Positions 8,103 to 20,578 of a stretch of DNA of 64,000 nucleotides are shown piece after piece. Positions within the stretch are counted from its first letter, which is position 1, and every line of letters starts with the position of its first letter. Location: assembly GCA_002390525.1 (NCBI GenBank), contig DGPR01000049.1:1-64000 (forward strand), read 5' to 3'. The translations under genes were made by a program, and so were the position numbers. The DNA is from Cellvibrionales bacterium UBA4435 (GTDB taxonomy: Bacteria > Pseudomonadota > Gammaproteobacteria > Pseudomonadales > Porticoccaceae). A model generated the notes under the pieces. That model did not search any database, was not told the origin of the DNA, and saw nothing but the letters and a program-made list of their open reading frames with translations.

Positions 8103-10010
8103 CTATGACTCTTTTGCAGGTCCACGAACAACGCTAACATTATCCGATTTCTTATTTTTTTCTATAACGGAGGTACTATTATTAGCACTATTATCCCAGT
8201 CATAAGGAGGTCTAACTTTCTTTCTTTCCATTAAATCATCGACTTGTTCGGAATCAATAGTCTCATAATCCATTAACGCATCCTTCATCGAATATAGGAT
8301 GTCCTTGTTATCCTCAAGAATTTTAACAGAGCGTCTATAACAGTCATCTAGGAGCTTGCGTACTTCAATATCAATTTCTCTAGCAGTATCGGCAGAATAA
8401 ATGGAGCCTGGAACGCCAGATGGTTGACCTTCTTCTTCGCCATACAAAACAGGACCCATTTTATCTGACAAACCCCAGCGACTAACCATATTTCTCGCCA
8501 TCTGTGTAGCCCTTTCAATATCATTCGAAGCTCCAGTTGTTACTCCTTCCTCACCATGAATTAGTTCTTCTGCTATTCTACCGCCAAATAAGCTACAAAG
8601 CTGACTCTTCAGCTGAAGTTTGCTTAGACTATACTTGTCCTCTTCTGGAAGAAACTGCGTAACACCAAGAGCTCGGCCACGAGGAATGATAGAAACTTTG
8701 TGAACTGGGTCGTGCTCAGGCATTAACCTTCCTATAATCGCATGCCCTGCTTCATGAAAAGCTGTATTTTCTTTTTCTTTCTCAGACATAACCATAGAAC
8801 GACGCTCGGTACCCATCATTACCTTATCTCGAGCTTTTTCAAATTCTTCTCCGCTAACCAGCCTTCTATTGGCTCTTGCAGAGAACAATGCTGCCTCGTT
8901 TATCAAATTAGCTAAATCTGCACCGGAAAAACCAGGTGTTCCTCGAGCAATAACACCTAAATCAACTTTATCATCTAAAGGAACTTTTTTAGCATGCACC
9001 TTAAGTATTTGCTCTCTGCCTCGAATATCCGGTAAACCTACATAGACTTGTCGGTCGAATCTTCCAGGTCGCAACAGAGCCTTATCAAGAACATCTGGGC
9101 GATTCGTAGCAGCAATAACAATTATTCCTTCATTACCCTCAAAACCATCCATTTCTACTAGTAGTTGGTTTAATGTTTGCTCTCTCTCGTCGTTACCACC
9201 ACCATGACCACCACCACGATGTCGACCTACAGCATCAATTTCATCAATAAAAATAATGCATGGAGCTTGTTTTTTTGCCTGCTCAAACATATCTCTTACA
9301 CGCGAAGCTCCAACACCAACAAACATTTCTACGAAATCTGAACCCGCAATTGAAAAGAATGGAACTTTAGCTTCACCAGCAATGGCTTTGGCCAAAAGAG
9401 TTTTACCCGTACCAGGAGGACCGACCATAAGCACTCCCTGAGGAATTCGACCACCAAGTCTTTGGAATCGTGTGGGATCCCGTAAAAAATCAACAAGCTC
9501 ATGAACCTCTTCTTTAGCTTCATCCACACCGGCTACATCACTAAAGGTAGTATTGATTTGGTCAGGAGCAAGAAGTCTAGCTTTACTCTTTCCAAAACCC
9601 ATCGGGCCGCCTCGACCACCTGCACCCCCTTGCATTTGACGCATGAAAAACATGAATATTGCTAGTATTAGTAAAATAGGAAAAGATGCGACTAGCAGCT
9701 GACTCCAGAGACTTTGCTGTTCAGGATCCTGTCCTATGACATCAACACGATTATCAAGAAGATCTCCCATCAAGCCATCATCAGAAACGGCGGGTCTTGT
9801 CGTTTTGAAAGCCGTTCGGTCTTTTCTAAGACCTTCGATTATAGAACCCTTAACTACGATACTTTCAATATCTCCACGCTGAACATCTTCAACAAATGTT
9901 GAGTAATTAATCATTTTATCTGGTTCTGAAGGTCCAAAGTTTTGAAAGACAGACATCAAAATTGCAGCGATGATAAGCCATAAAAAAATATTTTTTACCG
10001 TATCATTCAA
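8103..10010 (-). CDS. ftsH: ATP-dependent zinc metalloprotease FtsH
   Basis: Membrane-bound AAA+ protease that degrades misfolded membrane proteins and regulatory substrates such as LpxC in E. coli. The 635-residue protein has helix 1 at about 6-22, a periplasmic domain, helix 2 at about 104-123, Walker A GPPGTGKT at 197-204, Walker [13 protein letters not shown], the second-region-of-homology RPGRFDRQV, and the zinc site HEAGH near 420. The start is TTG (10010-10008) with GGAG nine bases upstream; the N-terminal sequence then aligns with the family. It follows rlmE by 66 bases as in the classic rlmE-ftsH pair. Confidence 0.97.
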   Translation of the reverse strand: MNDTVKNIFLWLIIAAILMSVFQNFGPSEPDKMINYSTFVEDVQRGDIESIVVKGSIIEGLRKDRTAFKTTRPAVSDDGLMGDLLDNRVDVIGQDPEQQSLWSQLLVASFPILLILAIFMFFMRQMQGGAGGRGGPMGFGKSKARLLAPDQINTTFSDVAGVDEAKEEVHELVDFLRDPTRFQRLGGRIPQGVLMVGPPGTGKTLLAKAIAGEAKVPFFSIAGSDFVEMFVGVGASRVRDMFEQAKKQAPCIIFIDEIDAVGRHRGGGHGGGNDEREQTLNQLLVEMDGFEGNEGIIVIAATNRPDVLDKALLRPGRFDRQVYVGLPDIRGREQILKVHAKKVPLDDKVDLGVIARGTPGFSGADLANLINEAALFSARANRRLVSGEEFEKARDKVMMGTERRSMVMSEKEKENTAFHEAGHAIIGRLMPEHDPVHKVSIIPRGRALGVTQFLPEEDKYSLSKLQLKSQLCSLFGGRIAEELIHGEEGVTTGASNDIERATQMARNMVSRWGLSDKMGPVLYGEEEGQPSGVPGSIYSADTAREIDIEVRKLLDDCYRRSVKILEDNKDILYSMKDALMDYETIDSEQVDDLMERKKVRPPYDWDNSANNSTSVIEKNKKSDNVSVVRGPAKES

Positions 10011-10076
10011 GGAAAAATCTCCATTTTAATTAGTTCGCGATGCAGACCTGAGTTATATCAGGTTATATAAATTTTT

Positions 10077-10700
10077 TTATCTCTTAAAGTTTTTTGCAAC
10101 AAAATATACTTCTCTTGAGCGTGATCTAGATGCATCTGGTTTTCTTGACATGACTCGTTTGAACCTTTTTTTTAATTCAAGCATATACTGATCAAAACCT
10201 TCACCATGAAATACCTTAACTACAAAGTTTCCACCCGGTTTAAGGACTTTGCAAGCCATATCTAAGGCAAGTTCAATCAAGTACATAGCTTTTGTTTGAT
10301 CAACACCTCTTATACCACTCATGTTTGGGGCCATATCAGAAATTACAAGGTCTACTAAATTATTATCTAATAAATTAAGTATATTTTGAAGCACATCAGA
10401 GTTAGTAAAATCTCCCAACACAAAATCTACTTTATCAATAGGGTCCATCTTAAGTATGTCAGAGGCTACTATCTTACCTTCAGGCCCTACTAATTTTGCA
10501 GCCACCTGCGACCATCCTCCTGGAGCAGCACCAAGATCAACTACTATTAAACCTGGTTTAAAAATTTTATCTTTTTGGTTAATTTCTATCAATTTATAAC
10601 TAGCACGTGAACGATATCCATCCGTTTGTGCACGCTTAACATACTGATCCCTATGATGTTCTTGAAGCCATTTCTGACTACTTTTTGAATGAACTGCCAT
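10077..10700 (-). CDS. rlmE: 23S rRNA 2'-O-methyltransferase RlmE (FtsJ/RrmJ)
   Basis: Methylates the ribose of U2552 (E. coli numbering) in the A-loop of 23S rRNA at a late step of 50S assembly. The 207-residue protein has the SAM-binding motif [24 protein letters not shown], the [12 protein letters not shown] segment and [10 protein letters not shown] containing a catalytic Lys. The Arg-rich basic C-terminus ([15 protein letters not shown]) is the usual rRNA-binding end. Its 192-base divergent gap to yhbY must hold promoters; a TATAAT at 10758-10753 is plausible but lacks a good -35. Confidence 0.96.
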   Translation of the reverse strand: MAVHSKSSQKWLQEHHRDQYVKRAQTDGYRSRASYKLIEINQKDKIFKPGLIVVDLGAAPGGWSQVAAKLVGPEGKIVASDILKMDPIDKVDFVLGDFTNSDVLQNILNLLDNNLVDLVISDMAPNMSGIRGVDQTKAMYLIELALDMACKVLKPGGNFVVKVFHGEGFDQYMLELKKRFKRVMSRKPDASRSRSREVYFVAKNFKR

Positions 10701-10892
10701 ATCTACATACCGAAAGTATTAAATATAATGGGAATCTTTGTATTTTTATAGCATTATACTTGTATTTTTGGGTATCAAAATAGTATTTAAAATATGGTCA
10801 TCATTTCTACTAGTAATACAGATTTATTCTGCCAAATAAAAGGCTGTAATAACTATGCTAATGACTACAGCAAACATTAAGAGTTTTGAAAA

Positions 10893-11195
10893 ATGAAAAT
10901 TTCCAATGAGGACAAAAAACAACTCAGAAGACTAGGGCATAAAATAAATCCAGTTGTGACGGTAGCGACCAAAGGATTAAGTGAGAATGTTCTTGCTGAA
11001 ATCGATAGAGCGCTTACAGATCATGAGTTGATAAAAATTAAACTCAGCAATAGCGATCGACAATCGAGAGCTCATGTAATTGAAATAATTCGAGAAAAAT
11101 GTGGTGCTGAAGTAGTTCAGTCTGTTGGCCATATTCTGTTATTACTAAAAAAATCAAACGACCCTAATCCCAAGTTATCAAACCTTATTCGATGA
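10893..11195 (+). CDS. yhbY: Ribosome assembly RNA-binding protein YhbY (CRM domain)
   Basis: A single CRM-domain protein that associates with pre-50S particles. The 100-residue product begins KKQLRRLGHKINPVVTVATK, with the typical GLSENVLAEIDRAL and DHELIKIKLSNSDRQ strands and the C-terminal VVQSVGHILLLLKK. It is divergent from rlmE and convergent with greA, the usual greA-yhbY-rlmE neighbourhood. Confidence 0.94.
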   Translation: MKISNEDKKQLRRLGHKINPVVTVATKGLSENVLAEIDRALTDHELIKIKLSNSDRQSRAHVIEIIREKCGAEVVQSVGHILLLLKKSNDPNPKLSNLIR

Positions 11196-11213
11196 TAAAA
11201 ATATGTTGATCGA

Positions 11214-11690
11214 TTAAATATATCTCACATCATCAATTTCGTATTCAATGTCACCAGATGGAGTTTTCACCGTTACTATATCTCCTATTTCTTTTGCAAT
11301 GACAGCTCTAGCAATAGGAGATTTATATGAAATTTTATTAAATTTAATATCAGATTCATCATCACCTACTATTTGATAACAGACAGACTCATCTGTTTCT
11401 AAATTAATCATATTTACAGTACTACCGAAGATAACTTTGTCTCCAGGTGGCATTTGGCTGACATCGATGATTTGAACATTACTAAATTTAGCTTCAATTT
11501 CTTGTATGCGGCCCTCAGCAAAGCCCTGTTGCTCTCTAGCTGCGTGATATTCAGCATTTTCTTTGAGATCACCATGTGCTCGAGCTTCTGCAATTGCAGC
11601 AATAATTCTAGGGCGTTCAACTTTTTTTAAATTATCAAGCTCAGTGCGGAGTTTTTCAAATCCAATAGATGTCATGGGTATTTTACTCAT
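11214..11690 (-). CDS. greA: Transcription elongation factor GreA
   Basis: GreA inserts into the RNA polymerase secondary channel and stimulates cleavage of backtracked RNA. The 158-residue length is exact for the family. The N-terminal coiled coil contains the acidic tip and signature ([24 protein letters not shown], shown by its [14 protein letters not shown] core), and the C-terminal FKBP-like domain has [16 protein letters not shown]. Its start overlaps the carB stop by four bases (ATGA), so it is co-translated with carAB. Confidence 0.97.
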   Translation of the reverse strand: MSKIPMTSIGFEKLRTELDNLKKVERPRIIAAIAEARAHGDLKENAEYHAAREQQGFAEGRIQEIEAKFSNVQIIDVSQMPPGDKVIFGSTVNMINLETDESVCYQIVGDDESDIKFNKISYKSPIARAVIAKEIGDIVTVKTPSGDIEYEIDDVRYI

Positions 11691-14600
11691 TTATCACCCC
11701 TAAGATGAAGTTTTTGAAGTTTATTAACCTTTATCTCATCTTTAATTTTTAAGGCCATACATACTGCCTCTCCTCCAGTTAAGGTTGTTGTGTAGTACAC
11801 ACCATGCTGCTCTGCACTGGACCGAATGGTTGCAGAAGCTGCAATGGCTTGACGACCTTCAGTAGTATTAATAATTAAGCTGATTTTATCATTTTTAATC
11901 ATATCAACAATGTGAGGGCGACCCTCTTGAACTTTGTTGATATGCTCCACAGTATAGCCAGCCTCATTCAATATTTTTAATGTTCCTGTTGTTGCCATCA
12001 AATCAAAACCTGCTTTTATTAGGTCGCTAGCAACTTTTACTATACCACTTTTATCTGGATTTCGTACGCTTAGAAATGCTGTACCCGCTGAGGGTAAAGG
12101 ATTGCTAGCTGCGAGTTCTGCTTTTGCATAGGCTTCCGCAAAAGTTTGACTGACACCCATGACCTCTCCTGTAGATTTCATTTCTGGACCAAGAATAGGA
12201 TCTATTCCAGGAAATTTATTAAATGGTAATACAGCCTCTTTAACACTGAAAAAATCGGGTGTTATTTCTTCAGTGAACGCTTGGTCCTTTAAGGAAATAT
12301 CAACCATACAACGAGCGGCTATTTTAGCCAAGGAGGCTCCTATACATTTGGAAACAAAAGGTACAGTTCTTGAAGCACGAGGATTTACCTCGATAACGTA
12401 AATTTTATCGTTCTGCCATGCTAACTGAACATTCATAAGGCCTTTTACCTTTAGTTCCACAGCCATAGTTTTAACAATTTCTCGCATCTCATTCTGAATA
12501 TGCTCGGGAAGACTATATGGTGGCAAGGAACAGGCGGAGTCACCAGAGTGAATTCCAGCTTGTTCTATATGTTGCATTATTGCTCCGATGACTACACGTT
12601 TACCATCAGAAACAGCATCAATATCAACTTCAATTGCAGAAGATAAAAAATAATCTAACAATATAGGGGAGCCGTCTGAAACTTTTATAGCGCTCTCCAT
12701 ATATTGAGACAACTCATTTTCTCCATAGACAATTTCCATAGCTCTGCCACCCAGCACATAAGATGGCCGAACAACTAGGGGGTAGCTAATTCTTGCAGCC
12801 GCATTTATTGCCTCTTCCATAGAACGGACGATTGCATTTGGAGGTTGTAGGAGTTTTAATTTTTCTATCATTTTTTGGAACCGCTCTCGGTCCTCTGCTA
12901 GATCTATAGCATCAGGTGTTGTTCCTATAATAGGTACACCATGATCTTCAAGTGCTTGTGCTAATTTAAGGGGAGTTTGTCCACCAAATTGAACAATTAC
13001 ACCTTTAGGATTTTCAATATTAATAATTTCTAATACATCTTCTAAAGTTACTGGCTCGAAATATAATCTATCGGAGGTATCGTAATCAGTAGAGACTGTT
13101 TCTGGGTTACAATTAACCATAATTGTTTCATAGCCCTCTTCACGCATTGCTAGAGCAGCGTGAACACAGCAATAGTCAAATTCTATACCTTGTCCAATTC
13201 GATTGGGCCCTCCGCCTAAAACTAAAATTTTATCTTTATTTGATGGATCTGCTTCACACTCTTCATCATAAGAAGAGTACATATAAGCTGAGGCAGTAGA
13301 AAACTCTGCCGCGCATGTGTCTACTCGCTTATATACAGGTCTTACTTTTGAGGCGTAACGAAACTCTCTAAAACTTTTTTCAGTAACTTTCAGTAGTTGA
13401 GATAGGCGTTTATCAGAAAATCCTTTTTGCTTAAGTCGATATAATTTTTCTTTATCCAGAGAGCGCATAGATAGTTTACTAATAATATTTTCTTCGTTGA
13501 TTAGATCCTGTATCTGGGATAAGAACCAAGGGTCAATAAATGTTAAGTTGAAAACTTCAGTTATATCCATACCTGCTCGAAAGGCATCTCCAACATACCA
13601 TATACGCTCAGATCCAGGAACTTTAAGCTGGTATCGAAGTTCAGATAAATTATCTTTTGAGAAAAAATTTATTTTTTCCTCGAGGCCTGCCGAGCCCACC
13701 TCTAATCCTCTTAGTGCTTTATGAAATGATTCCTGAAAATTTCGACCAATAGCCATAACTTCCCCAACCGACTTCATTTGTGTAGTAAGCCTAGAACTAG
13801 CTTGATCAAATTTTTCAAAAGCAAATCGTGGAATTTTTGTAACTACATAATCAATACTAGGTTCAAAGGATGCGGGGGTCGAACCTGCAGTAATATCATT
13901 AAGAAGCTCGTCTAATGTAAAGCCAACTGCAAGCTTTGCCGCAATCTTGGCAATTGGAAAACCTGTGGCTTTTGATGCTAAAGCAGATGATCGGGAAACC
14001 CTTGGATTCATCTCAATAACAACCATTCTTCCATTAACGGGATTCACGGCGAACTGGACATTAGAGCCGCCTGTTTCCACACCTATTTCACGTAATACTG
14101 CAATAGAAGCATTACGCATAATTTGATACTCTTTATCTGTGAGCGTCTGGGCGGGCGCAACAGTAATAGAATCTCCTGTATGAACGCCCATTGGATCAAG
14201 ATTCTCAATAGAACAAATAATGATGCAGTTATCTTTTTGGTCTCTCACAACCTCCATTTCAAATTCTTTCCATCCAAGTAAGGATTCATCAATTAATAAT
14301 TCATTGGTTGGAGATAACTCTAATCCGCGCTGACATATCTCAATAAACTCCTCTCGGTTATAGGCAATACCTCCACCGGATCCACCCATAGTAAAAGATG
14401 GTCTTATAATGCATGGATAGCCAAAAATATCTGGAGCCGTAAGCGCCTCCTCCAAGGTATGGACGATTATGGCTCTTGCGGTCTCTAAACCAATTTTTTT
14501 CATTGCGATAGCGAAAAGGCTACGATCTTCAGCTTTATTTATTGCATCTTGATCAGCACCAATCATTTCAACACTGTTTTGCTCTAAAATACCTTCTCGA

Positions 14601-14908
14601 AATAAATCTAAGGCGCAATTAAGTGCTGTTTGGCCACCCATTGTAGGAAGCAAGGCATCAGGTTTCTCCTCCTCAATAATCTTTGAAACGGTCCGCCACT
14701 CTAATGGCTCTATATAGGTGGAATCTGCCATAGATGGGTCAGTCATAATCGTAGCGGGATTGGAATTCACCAGAATGACTCGAAACCCCTCCTCTTTCAG
14801 AGCTTTACATGCCTGAGCCCCAGAATAATCAAACTCGCAAGCTTGACCTATAACGATAGGCCCAGCTCCTAGAATTAAAATACTTTTAATATCATTTCTT
14901 TTTGGCAT
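11687..14908 (-). CDS. carB: Carbamoyl-phosphate synthase large subunit
   Basis: Synthesises carbamoyl phosphate from bicarbonate, ammonia (channelled from CarA) and two ATP, feeding pyrimidines and arginine. The 1073-residue protein shows the two homologous halves: the first begins with [20 protein letters not shown], the second with [20 protein letters not shown] near residue 560. ATP-grasp features include [15 protein letters not shown] and [17 protein letters not shown]. The C-terminal MGS-like allosteric domain (about 940-1073, [27 protein letters not shown]) is present. It lies six bases after carA and overlaps greA. Confidence 0.98.
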   Translation of the reverse strand: MPKRNDIKSILILGAGPIVIGQACEFDYSGAQACKALKEEGFRVILVNSNPATIMTDPSMADSTYIEPLEWRTVSKIIEEEKPDALLPTMGGQTALNCALDLFREGILEQNSVEMIGADQDAINKAEDRSLFAIAMKKIGLETARAIIVHTLEEALTAPDIFGYPCIIRPSFTMGGSGGGIAYNREEFIEICQRGLELSPTNELLIDESLLGWKEFEMEVVRDQKDNCIIICSIENLDPMGVHTGDSITVAPAQTLTDKEYQIMRNASIAVLREIGVETGGSNVQFAVNPVNGRMVVIEMNPRVSRSSALASKATGFPIAKIAAKLAVGFTLDELLNDITAGSTPASFEPSIDYVVTKIPRFAFEKFDQASSRLTTQMKSVGEVMAIGRNFQESFHKALRGLEVGSAGLEEKINFFSKDNLSELRYQLKVPGSERIWYVGDAFRAGMDITEVFNLTFIDPWFLSQIQDLINEENIISKLSMRSLDKEKLYRLKQKGFSDKRLSQLLKVTEKSFREFRYASKVRPVYKRVDTCAAEFSTASAYMYSSYDEECEADPSNKDKILVLGGGPNRIGQGIEFDYCCVHAALAMREEGYETIMVNCNPETVSTDYDTSDRLYFEPVTLEDVLEIINIENPKGVIVQFGGQTPLKLAQALEDHGVPIIGTTPDAIDLAEDRERFQKMIEKLKLLQPPNAIVRSMEEAINAAARISYPLVVRPSYVLGGRAMEIVYGENELSQYMESAIKVSDGSPILLDYFLSSAIEVDIDAVSDGKRVVIGAIMQHIEQAGIHSGDSACSLPPYSLPEHIQNEMREIVKTMAVELKVKGLMNVQLAWQNDKIYVIEVNPRASRTVPFVSKCIGASLAKIAARCMVDISLKDQAFTEEITPDFFSVKEAVLPFNKFPGIDPILGPEMKSTGEVMGVSQTFAEAYAKAELAASNPLPSAGTAFLSVRNPDKSGIVKVASDLIKAGFDLMATTGTLKILNEAGYTVEHINKVQEGRPHIVDMIKNDKISLIINTTEGRQAIAASATIRSSAEQHGVYYTTTLTGGEAVCMALKIKDEIKVNKLQKLHLRGDK

Positions 14909-14914
14909 AGATTA

Positions 14915-16069
14915 TCAATTCTTCATATTTCTATTAGAGTAGTTTTTTATCAGCTCAAAAAAATGGTCAAACAAAGGTGCTGCGTCATGGGGTCCAGGGC
15001 TAGCCTCAGGGTGCCCCTGAAAACCGAATGCTGGTTTATCTATACGGTGCACTCCTTGAATAGACCCATCAAATAATGATACATGTGTGACACAAAGATT
15101 GTCTGGAATGGTTGACTCGTCTATAGAAAACCCATGATTTTGGCTGGTAATCATAACTTTTTTTGTTTCGACGTCTTTAACAGGATGATTGGCTCCATGA
15201 TGACCAAATTTCATTTTTAAGGTTTTGGCGCCACTTGCCAAAGCTAAAAGCTGATGGCCTAAACAAATTCCAAATATGGGGATATTGATTTCTAATAGCT
15301 GTTTTATAGCCTCGATGGCATAAGTGCAAGGCTGCGGATCCCCTGGCCCGTTAGAAAGAAATACTCCATCAGGGTTCATGTCTAAAACTTCACGTGCTGG
15401 GGTTTCAGCAGGAACTATTATCAACTCAGCGCCTCGGTCAACAAGCATTCTTAAGATGTTTCTTTTAACACCAAAATCATAAACTACTACTTTGTAAATC
15501 GCTGCATTTATACTTTGATAACCTAGATTTAATCTCCAAGAACCCTCTGTCCATTTGGATATGGAAGCAGTAGTGACTTCTTTGGCAAGATCTACTCCTT
15601 TCAAGCCAATAAATTTACATGCCATCTTGAGTGCTATTTTTTCGTCAATATCACCAGTCATTATGCAGCCACTTAAGGATCCTTTTTCCCTTAGAATACG
15701 GGTTAATTTGCGAGTATCGATATTTGCAATTCCCAAGACGTTTTTTTCTTTTAGGTATTCATCGAGTGCCTTTTCTGATCTAAAATTACTTAATAATATT
15801 GGCAGATCTCTTATTACGAGACCGTTTGCCCAAATCTTTGATGACTCCTCATCCTCAGCGTTTGTACCTGTATTACCGATGTGAGGATTAGTAAAAGTTA
15901 TGATTTGTCTAGCATAGGAAGGGTCGGTAAGAATTTCTTGGTAACCGGTCATTGATGTATTGAAGACTACTTCGCCAGTGGAATAGCCTTTAGCACCGAT
16001 GGATTTCCCTTTAAATATTGTGCCATCTTGGAGGACTAAGATAGCTGCCTGATATTGATCGGCGTTCAA
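14915..16069 (-). CDS. carA: Carbamoyl-phosphate synthase small (glutaminase) subunit
   Basis: Class I glutamine amidotransferase that supplies ammonia to CarB. The 384-residue protein has the N-terminal CPSase domain ([35 protein letters not shown]) and the C-terminal glutaminase domain with nucleophile Cys in [14 protein letters not shown] and the His/Glu pair in [13 protein letters not shown]. The start is TTG (16069-16067), supported by a perfect AGGAGG five bases upstream. The leader to dapB carries hairpins that may matter for control by pyrimidines or arginine. Confidence 0.97.
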   Translation of the reverse strand: MNADQYQAAILVLQDGTIFKGKSIGAKGYSTGEVVFNTSMTGYQEILTDPSYARQIITFTNPHIGNTGTNAEDEESSKIWANGLVIRDLPILLSNFRSEKALDEYLKEKNVLGIANIDTRKLTRILREKGSLSGCIMTGDIDEKIALKMACKFIGLKGVDLAKEVTTASISKWTEGSWRLNLGYQSINAAIYKVVVYDFGVKRNILRMLVDRGAELIIVPAETPAREVLDMNPDGVFLSNGPGDPQPCTYAIEAIKQLLEINIPIFGICLGHQLLALASGAKTLKMKFGHHGANHPVKDVETKKVMITSQNHGFSIDESTIPDNLCVTHVSLFDGSIQGVHRIDKPAFGFQGHPEASPGPHDAAPLFDHFFELIKNYSNRNMKN

Positions 16070-16143
16070 TGCAACCTCCTTAACGACAAAAAATTAAATT
16101 TAAATTTATTCGATAGCTAACAACTCTGGAAAATATTATCCAG

Positions 16144-16172
16144 AAAAAAATGAGATGAAACTAACGGTCTCA
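16144..16172 (-). terminator. Hairpin with T run in the dapB-carA gap (terminator or attenuator)
   Basis: On the minus strand TGAGA (16172-16168) pairs with TCTCA (16155-16151), followed by seven T (16150-16144). A second hairpin, TCTGGA/TCCAGA, follows immediately. The first can end dapB transcription. A TATATA at 16188-16183 just upstream is a possible carA -10, in which case the hairpin would lie in the carAB leader. Confidence 0.55.
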
Positions 16173-16297
16173 CCCCACTCTGTATATACTAGATTTAAAT
16201 TGCCTAATGCCTGGCTATTAAGTACAAATAAATTTGAGAATATTTTAGGCGAACCATGGCAGGCTGTCCAGAGAATCCCAACTCAAAAAACGACTTA

Positions 16298-17113
16298 TCA
16301 TTTGAGGCCAAGTACATCTTGCATATCATAGACACCATTTTTTTTACTAGATATCCAATTAGCAGCTTTAACTGCACCTCTAGCAAATGACATTCGACTG
16401 GAGGCTTTATGAGTGATTTCGATTCTCTCTCCATCTGAAGCAAAAGTTACAGTATGGTCTCCCACGATATCCCCGGCTCTTAGCGTTGAAAAACCAATCG
16501 TATTTTTAGATCTCTTGCCAGTCTGGCCTTCTCGCCCGTATACCGCCACATCGTCAAAATTCAAGCCTAATGATTCAGCAATTATTTCACCCATATTCAA
16601 AGCAGTTCCTGATGGCGCATCTATTTTATTTTTATGATGGGCCTCAGAAATCTCTATATCTACCTCTTGCCCCAAAACTTGAGCTGCAAGATCAATTAAT
16701 CCAAAACACAAATTCACCCCTGTACTAAAATTAGATGCAATACATAATGCAGATTGTCTCGAAGCAGACGTTAATTGTTGTTTTTGATTATCGTCAAAGC
16801 CAGTTGTACCAATCACCATGCCTTTGCTGTGCTCTTTACAAATTTGTGAATTAACAAGGGATGCTTCAATTGAACTAAAATCAATTAGTACATCAAAATC
16901 ATGCAAGACATTAAGCAGGTTATCAGTTACTGTTATACCCGTGTCAGAGATTCCAATAAGATTACCCGCATCAGAATCTATCAAGGAACTGCCAGGTCTT
17001 ACAATGGCTGCGCCCAGCTTAACCGAATCATTATTAATTACAGCTTCTATAAGCGACCGACCCATTCTTCCAGCGGCACCGTATACAGCAACTCTAATGG
17101 AATTATTTTTCAT
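16298..17113 (-). CDS. dapB: 4-hydroxy-tetrahydrodipicolinate reductase
   Basis: NAD(P)H-dependent reductase in lysine and meso-diaminopimelate synthesis, which supplies peptidoglycan cross-links. The 271-residue protein begins with the Rossmann motif [18 protein letters not shown], has [14 protein letters not shown], the substrate site [20 protein letters not shown] near residues 155-174 and the [13 protein letters not shown]-terminal helix. The dapB-carA-carB order is conserved in many gammaproteobacteria. Confidence 0.97.
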   Translation of the reverse strand: MKNNSIRVAVYGAAGRMGRSLIEAVINNDSVKLGAAIVRPGSSLIDSDAGNLIGISDTGITVTDNLLNVLHDFDVLIDFSSIEASLVNSQICKEHSKGMVIGTTGFDDNQKQQLTSASRQSALCIASNFSTGVNLCFGLIDLAAQVLGQEVDIEISEAHHKNKIDAPSGTALNMGEIIAESLGLNFDDVAVYGREGQTGKRSKNTIGFSTLRAGDIVGDHTVTFASDGERIEITHKASSRMSFARGAVKAANWISSKKNGVYDMQDVLGLK

Positions 17114-17211
17114 AATATCGATGATCTTATCAAAAGTTAATTAAATCAATTTACTTTGGTATTCTATAATAGACCTGTTGATACAGCTATATGTTTGTGA
17201 TTTGCTCTAAA

Positions 17212-18327
17212 TTAGGGAGTGAAGCCGTCAAAAAACTTTTTTACACCCTTAAACCAAGAATCTCTTTTGGGTGAATTTTTTTCAAGACCCATACTATTCT
17301 GTAAATCACGAAGGATAGTTTTTTGCTTACTACTTAATTTTACAGGAGTCTCAAGAATCACCGTACAATATAAATCGCCAACTCCAGCACTACGAACAGT
17401 TTTAACTCCCTTACCTTTGAGTCTAAATGTAGTTCCTGTTTGGGTTTCTTCTGGAACTTTTAATTTTACAGGTCCATTCAAAGTTGGCACTTCAAGTTCA
17501 TCACCAAGGATAGCACTGATTATGCTGATTGGTAGTTCACAGTGAAGATTACGTCCATCTCGTTGAAATAACTTATGTTTTTGAACATTCATTTGAACAT
17601 ATAGATCACCAGGGGGTCCGCCCTCGGGGCCAGCTTCTCCTTCTCCACTAAGACGTATACGATCACCAGTATCAACTCCAAGTGGAACTTTAACTGAAAG
17701 AGTCTTATTTTCCTCTGTCCGACCTTGGCCACGACACGCACCACAAGGGTCACTTATAGTCGAACCACGGCCATGGCATTTGGGACAAGCCTGCTGAACT
17801 GAGATAAAACCCTGCGACATTCTCACTTGGCCGTGTCCAGCACAAGTACCACAAGTTGTGGGAGAGGATCCCTTTTTACTACCAGACCCATCACATTCCT
17901 TACAAGAGCATAGTGTAGGTATTGTAATTTTTACTGTCTTGCCTTTTATCGCATCCTCTAGAGTCATATCTAAATTATATTGCAAATCTGACCCTCGCAT
18001 AGGTCCAGGTCGACCTTGATTTCTGGCACCACCAAAAATATCGCCAAAGACATCACCAAAAATGTCACTAAAATTGCCATTAGGATCATGGCCACCGCCA
18101 GCTCCTGGTGCAGAATGCCCATATTGATCATAGGCCATTTTTTTCTCTTTATCGGAGAGAACTTCGTATGCTTCTGTAGCTTCTTTAAATAGATGATCTG
18201 CATCTTTATTGTCTGGATTTCGATCGGGATGATTCTTCATCGCTATACGACGGTAGGCTTTTTTTATATCTTGTTCAGGTGCATTTTTAGGTACACCCAG
18301 CACTTCATAATAATCTCGCTTCGACAT
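17212..18327 (-). CDS. dnaJ: Chaperone protein DnaJ (Hsp40)
   Basis: Co-chaperone that delivers unfolded clients to DnaK and stimulates its ATPase. The 371-residue protein has a J domain (residues 1-70, with HPD in MKNHPDRNP), a Gly/Phe-rich linker (about 75-110), four CxxCxGxG zinc motifs ([32 protein letters not shown], about 142-205) and a C-terminal substrate-binding region. It follows dnaK after 154 bases. I see no clear heat-shock promoter of its own, so transcription probably comes from dnaK, tempered by a hairpin in the gap. Confidence 0.97.
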   Translation of the reverse strand: MSKRDYYEVLGVPKNAPEQDIKKAYRRIAMKNHPDRNPDNKDADHLFKEATEAYEVLSDKEKKMAYDQYGHSAPGAGGGHDPNGNFSDIFGDVFGDIFGGARNQGRPGPMRGSDLQYNLDMTLEDAIKGKTVKITIPTLCSCKECDGSGSKKGSSPTTCGTCAGHGQVRMSQGFISVQQACPKCHGRGSTISDPCGACRGQGRTEENKTLSVKVPLGVDTGDRIRLSGEGEAGPEGGPPGDLYVQMNVQKHKLFQRDGRNLHCELPISIISAILGDELEVPTLNGPVKLKVPEETQTGTTFRLKGKGVKTVRSAGVGDLYCTVILETPVKLSSKQKTILRDLQNSMGLEKNSPKRDSWFKGVKKFFDGFTP

Positions 18328-18412
18328 GGGTAATCAACTTTTTAATAATTAATTTTTTTAGGAAAATTTAATGAGAACAATCTAATCATTTATCGTCTCT
18401 CTAAAATAAATT

Positions 18413-18438
18413 AAAGCGCGATGTAAAAACCGCGCTTT
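18413..18438 (-). terminator. Stem-loop between dnaK and dnaJ
   Basis: AAAGCGCG (18413-18420) and CGCGCTTT (18431-18438) form an 8-bp GC-centred stem. On the minus strand it is followed by TTTAATTTATTTTA, a loose T-rich tract, so it is likely a partial terminator setting the dnaK:dnaJ ratio, or an mRNA-stabilising hairpin. Confidence 0.6.
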
Positions 18439-18481
18439 AGCTCTTGAGAAAGAAAATCAAAATTTTACTTTCGTAAATTTT

Positions 18482-20464
18482 TCATTTCTTCTTACTTTTT
18501 TTGTGAGGTTTGGACTCTGCTTCTTCTGATTTAGATTCACTTGCGTCAGTTTCAGGTTTTACTTCCTCAAACTCTGCATCCACAGCATCATTGTCAGTCG
18601 CCGAAGCACCTTGATCATTTCCAGAATCATCTCCGCCTGCAGCAGCTTGCTCAGCATACAGCTTTTGAGCAAGTGAACTAGACGCTTCTGAAAGTTTTGT
18701 TGCTGCTGCATCTATAGCTTCTTTATCATCTCCTTTAACAGATTCTTCAACCTCTTTTATGGCTGATGAAATAGCTTCTTTTTCTTCGTCAGTCGCTTTA
18801 TCCCCTGCCTCTTCTAGAGTCTTGGTAGCTGCATGAGCAAGTCCATCTGCAGTATTTCTAGCTTGCGCTAAATCTTCAAACTTTTGGTCTTCAGCAGCAT
18901 TAGCTTCTGCATCGTTTACCATTTTTTCAATTTCTTCATCGGATAAACCTGAAGAAGCTTTAATAACGATCGACTGCTCTTTTCCAGTTGCCTTATCTTT
19001 AGCATTAACGTTAAGGATACCGTTTGCATCAATATCGAACGTTACCTCGATTTGCGGCATACCTCTTTGGGCAGGTGGAATATTAGCAAGATCAAAACGA
19101 CCCAATGATTTGTTTCCTGTTGCCTGTTTTCTCTCACCTTGGACTACATGAACTGTTACTGCTGTCTGGTTATCTTCAGCTGTAGAGAAAATTTGAGATT
19201 TTCTTGAAGGTATTGTGGTATTTTTTTCAATTAGAGGAGTAGCGACACCGCCCATTGTCTCTATACCTAATGTCAAAGGTGTTACATCTAACAGCAATAC
19301 ATCCTTTACATCGCCAGATAGAACTGCGCCTTGTATGGCTGCGCCCATAGCAACTGCTTCATCTGGATTGACATCCTTACGGGGCTCTTTCCCAAAAAAG
19401 TCAGTCACTTTTTCTTGTACCATGGGCATGCGAGTTTGGCCGCCAACTAAAATGACATCGTTGATATCAGATACAGACTTACCTGCATCTTTAAGAGCTA
19501 TTTTAAGTGGCGACATGGTGCGCTCAACTAACTCTTCAACTAAAGATTCAAGCTTAGATCTAGTTAGCTTAACCACTAGGTGCTTTGGTCCAGTAGCATC
19601 TGCAGTTATATAAGGTAGGTTCACTTCTGTTTGTTGGCTTGAGGATAATTCTATTTTAGCTTTCTCCGCTGCTTCTTTGAGACGCTGTATTGCCATAGGA
19701 TCTTTCAACAGATCAAAGTTATTCTCTTTTTTAAATTGATCGGCTAAATATTCGATCAAACGCATATCGAAGTCTTCTCCACCTAAAAAGGTATCTCCAT
19801 TTGTTGAGAGCACTTCAAATTGATGCTCACCATCCACATCTGCAATTTCAATTATAGAGATGTCAAAAGTACCTCCACCAAGATCATAAACGGCAATGAC
19901 TCGATCTCCTGGAGTTTTATCTAATCCATATGCTAATGCAGCAGCGGTAGGCTCATTAATGATTCTTTTAACATCAAGGCCAGCTATTTTTCCTGCATCT
20001 TTGGTAGCTTGTCGTTGTGAGTCATTAAAGTACGCCGGTACAGTTATGACTGCTTGTGAAATATCTTCTCCAGCATAATCTTCTGCCGTCTTTTTCATTT
20101 TTTTAAGTACTTCTGCGGAGATTTGTGGAGCTGCACGCTTTTCTCCATTCACCTCAACCCATGCATCACCATTGTCTGCCTTAACTATCTTATATGGCAC
20201 CATTTTAATATCTTTTTGAACTACCTTATCTTCAAACCTCCGTCCAATTAATCGTTTCACTGCAAATAATGTATTAGCTGGATTTGTAACTGCTTGACGT
20301 TTTGCAGACTGTCCAACTAGAATTTCGCCACCATCAATGTAAGCAACGATAGATGGAGTAGTTCTTACGCCTTCAGCATTTTCGATAACTTTTGGCTTAT
20401 TGCCCTCAAGTACAGAAACACACGAGTTTGTTGTACCAAGGTCAATTCCTATAATTTTACCCAT
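18482..20464 (-). CDS. dnaK: Chaperone protein DnaK (Hsp70)
   Basis: ATP-driven Hsp70 chaperone for folding and disaggregation. The 660-residue protein begins [16 protein letters not shown] (phosphate loop 1), with [21 protein letters not shown], phosphate loop 2 [15 protein letters not shown], and the adenosine motif [15 protein letters not shown]. The linker [14 protein letters not shown] leads to the substrate-binding domain and a helical lid. The C-terminus is long, acidic and Lys-rich ([11 protein letters not shown]) and slightly extended compared with E. coli (638). GGAG is placed before the ATG. A sigma-32 promoter lies in the grpE-dnaK gap. Confidence 0.98.
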   Translation of the reverse strand: MGKIIGIDLGTTNSCVSVLEGNKPKVIENAEGVRTTPSIVAYIDGGEILVGQSAKRQAVTNPANTLFAVKRLIGRRFEDKVVQKDIKMVPYKIVKADNGDAWVEVNGEKRAAPQISAEVLKKMKKTAEDYAGEDISQAVITVPAYFNDSQRQATKDAGKIAGLDVKRIINEPTAAALAYGLDKTPGDRVIAVYDLGGGTFDISIIEIADVDGEHQFEVLSTNGDTFLGGEDFDMRLIEYLADQFKKENNFDLLKDPMAIQRLKEAAEKAKIELSSSQQTEVNLPYITADATGPKHLVVKLTRSKLESLVEELVERTMSPLKIALKDAGKSVSDINDVILVGGQTRMPMVQEKVTDFFGKEPRKDVNPDEAVAMGAAIQGAVLSGDVKDVLLLDVTPLTLGIETMGGVATPLIEKNTTIPSRKSQIFSTAEDNQTAVTVHVVQGERKQATGNKSLGRFDLANIPPAQRGMPQIEVTFDIDANGILNVNAKDKATGKEQSIVIKASSGLSDEEIEKMVNDAEANAAEDQKFEDLAQARNTADGLAHAATKTLEEAGDKATDEEKEAISSAIKEVEESVKGDDKEAIDAAATKLSEASSSLAQKLYAEQAAAGGDDSGNDQGASATDNDAVDAEFEEVKPETDASESKSEEAESKPHKKSKKK

Positions 20465-20522
20465 TTTTTTTCTCCGGGATTAACGTAACTAAAAAAAACA
20501 AAAATATTATTTATACATAACT

Positions 20523-20551
20523 ATATTGGCGCATTATTTTGTATTTCAACC
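20523..20551 (-). promoter_or_regulatory. Sigma-32 (heat-shock) promoter for dnaK
   Basis: On the minus strand GGTTGAAA (20551-20544) is followed, after 13 bases, by GCCAATAT (20530-20523). The spacing equals that of the grpE promoter, and both fit the RpoH consensus (CTTGAAA, spacer, CCCCATnT) with minor mismatches. It would give dnaK a start site separate from grpE. Confidence 0.65.
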
Positions 20552-20578
20552 TTTATCAAAGTATTTATTTTTGAAAGA

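Noticed and set aside
16204-16443. 79-codon minus-strand ORF downstream of dapB
   Set aside because: It overlaps the 3' part of dapB in another frame with no family match.
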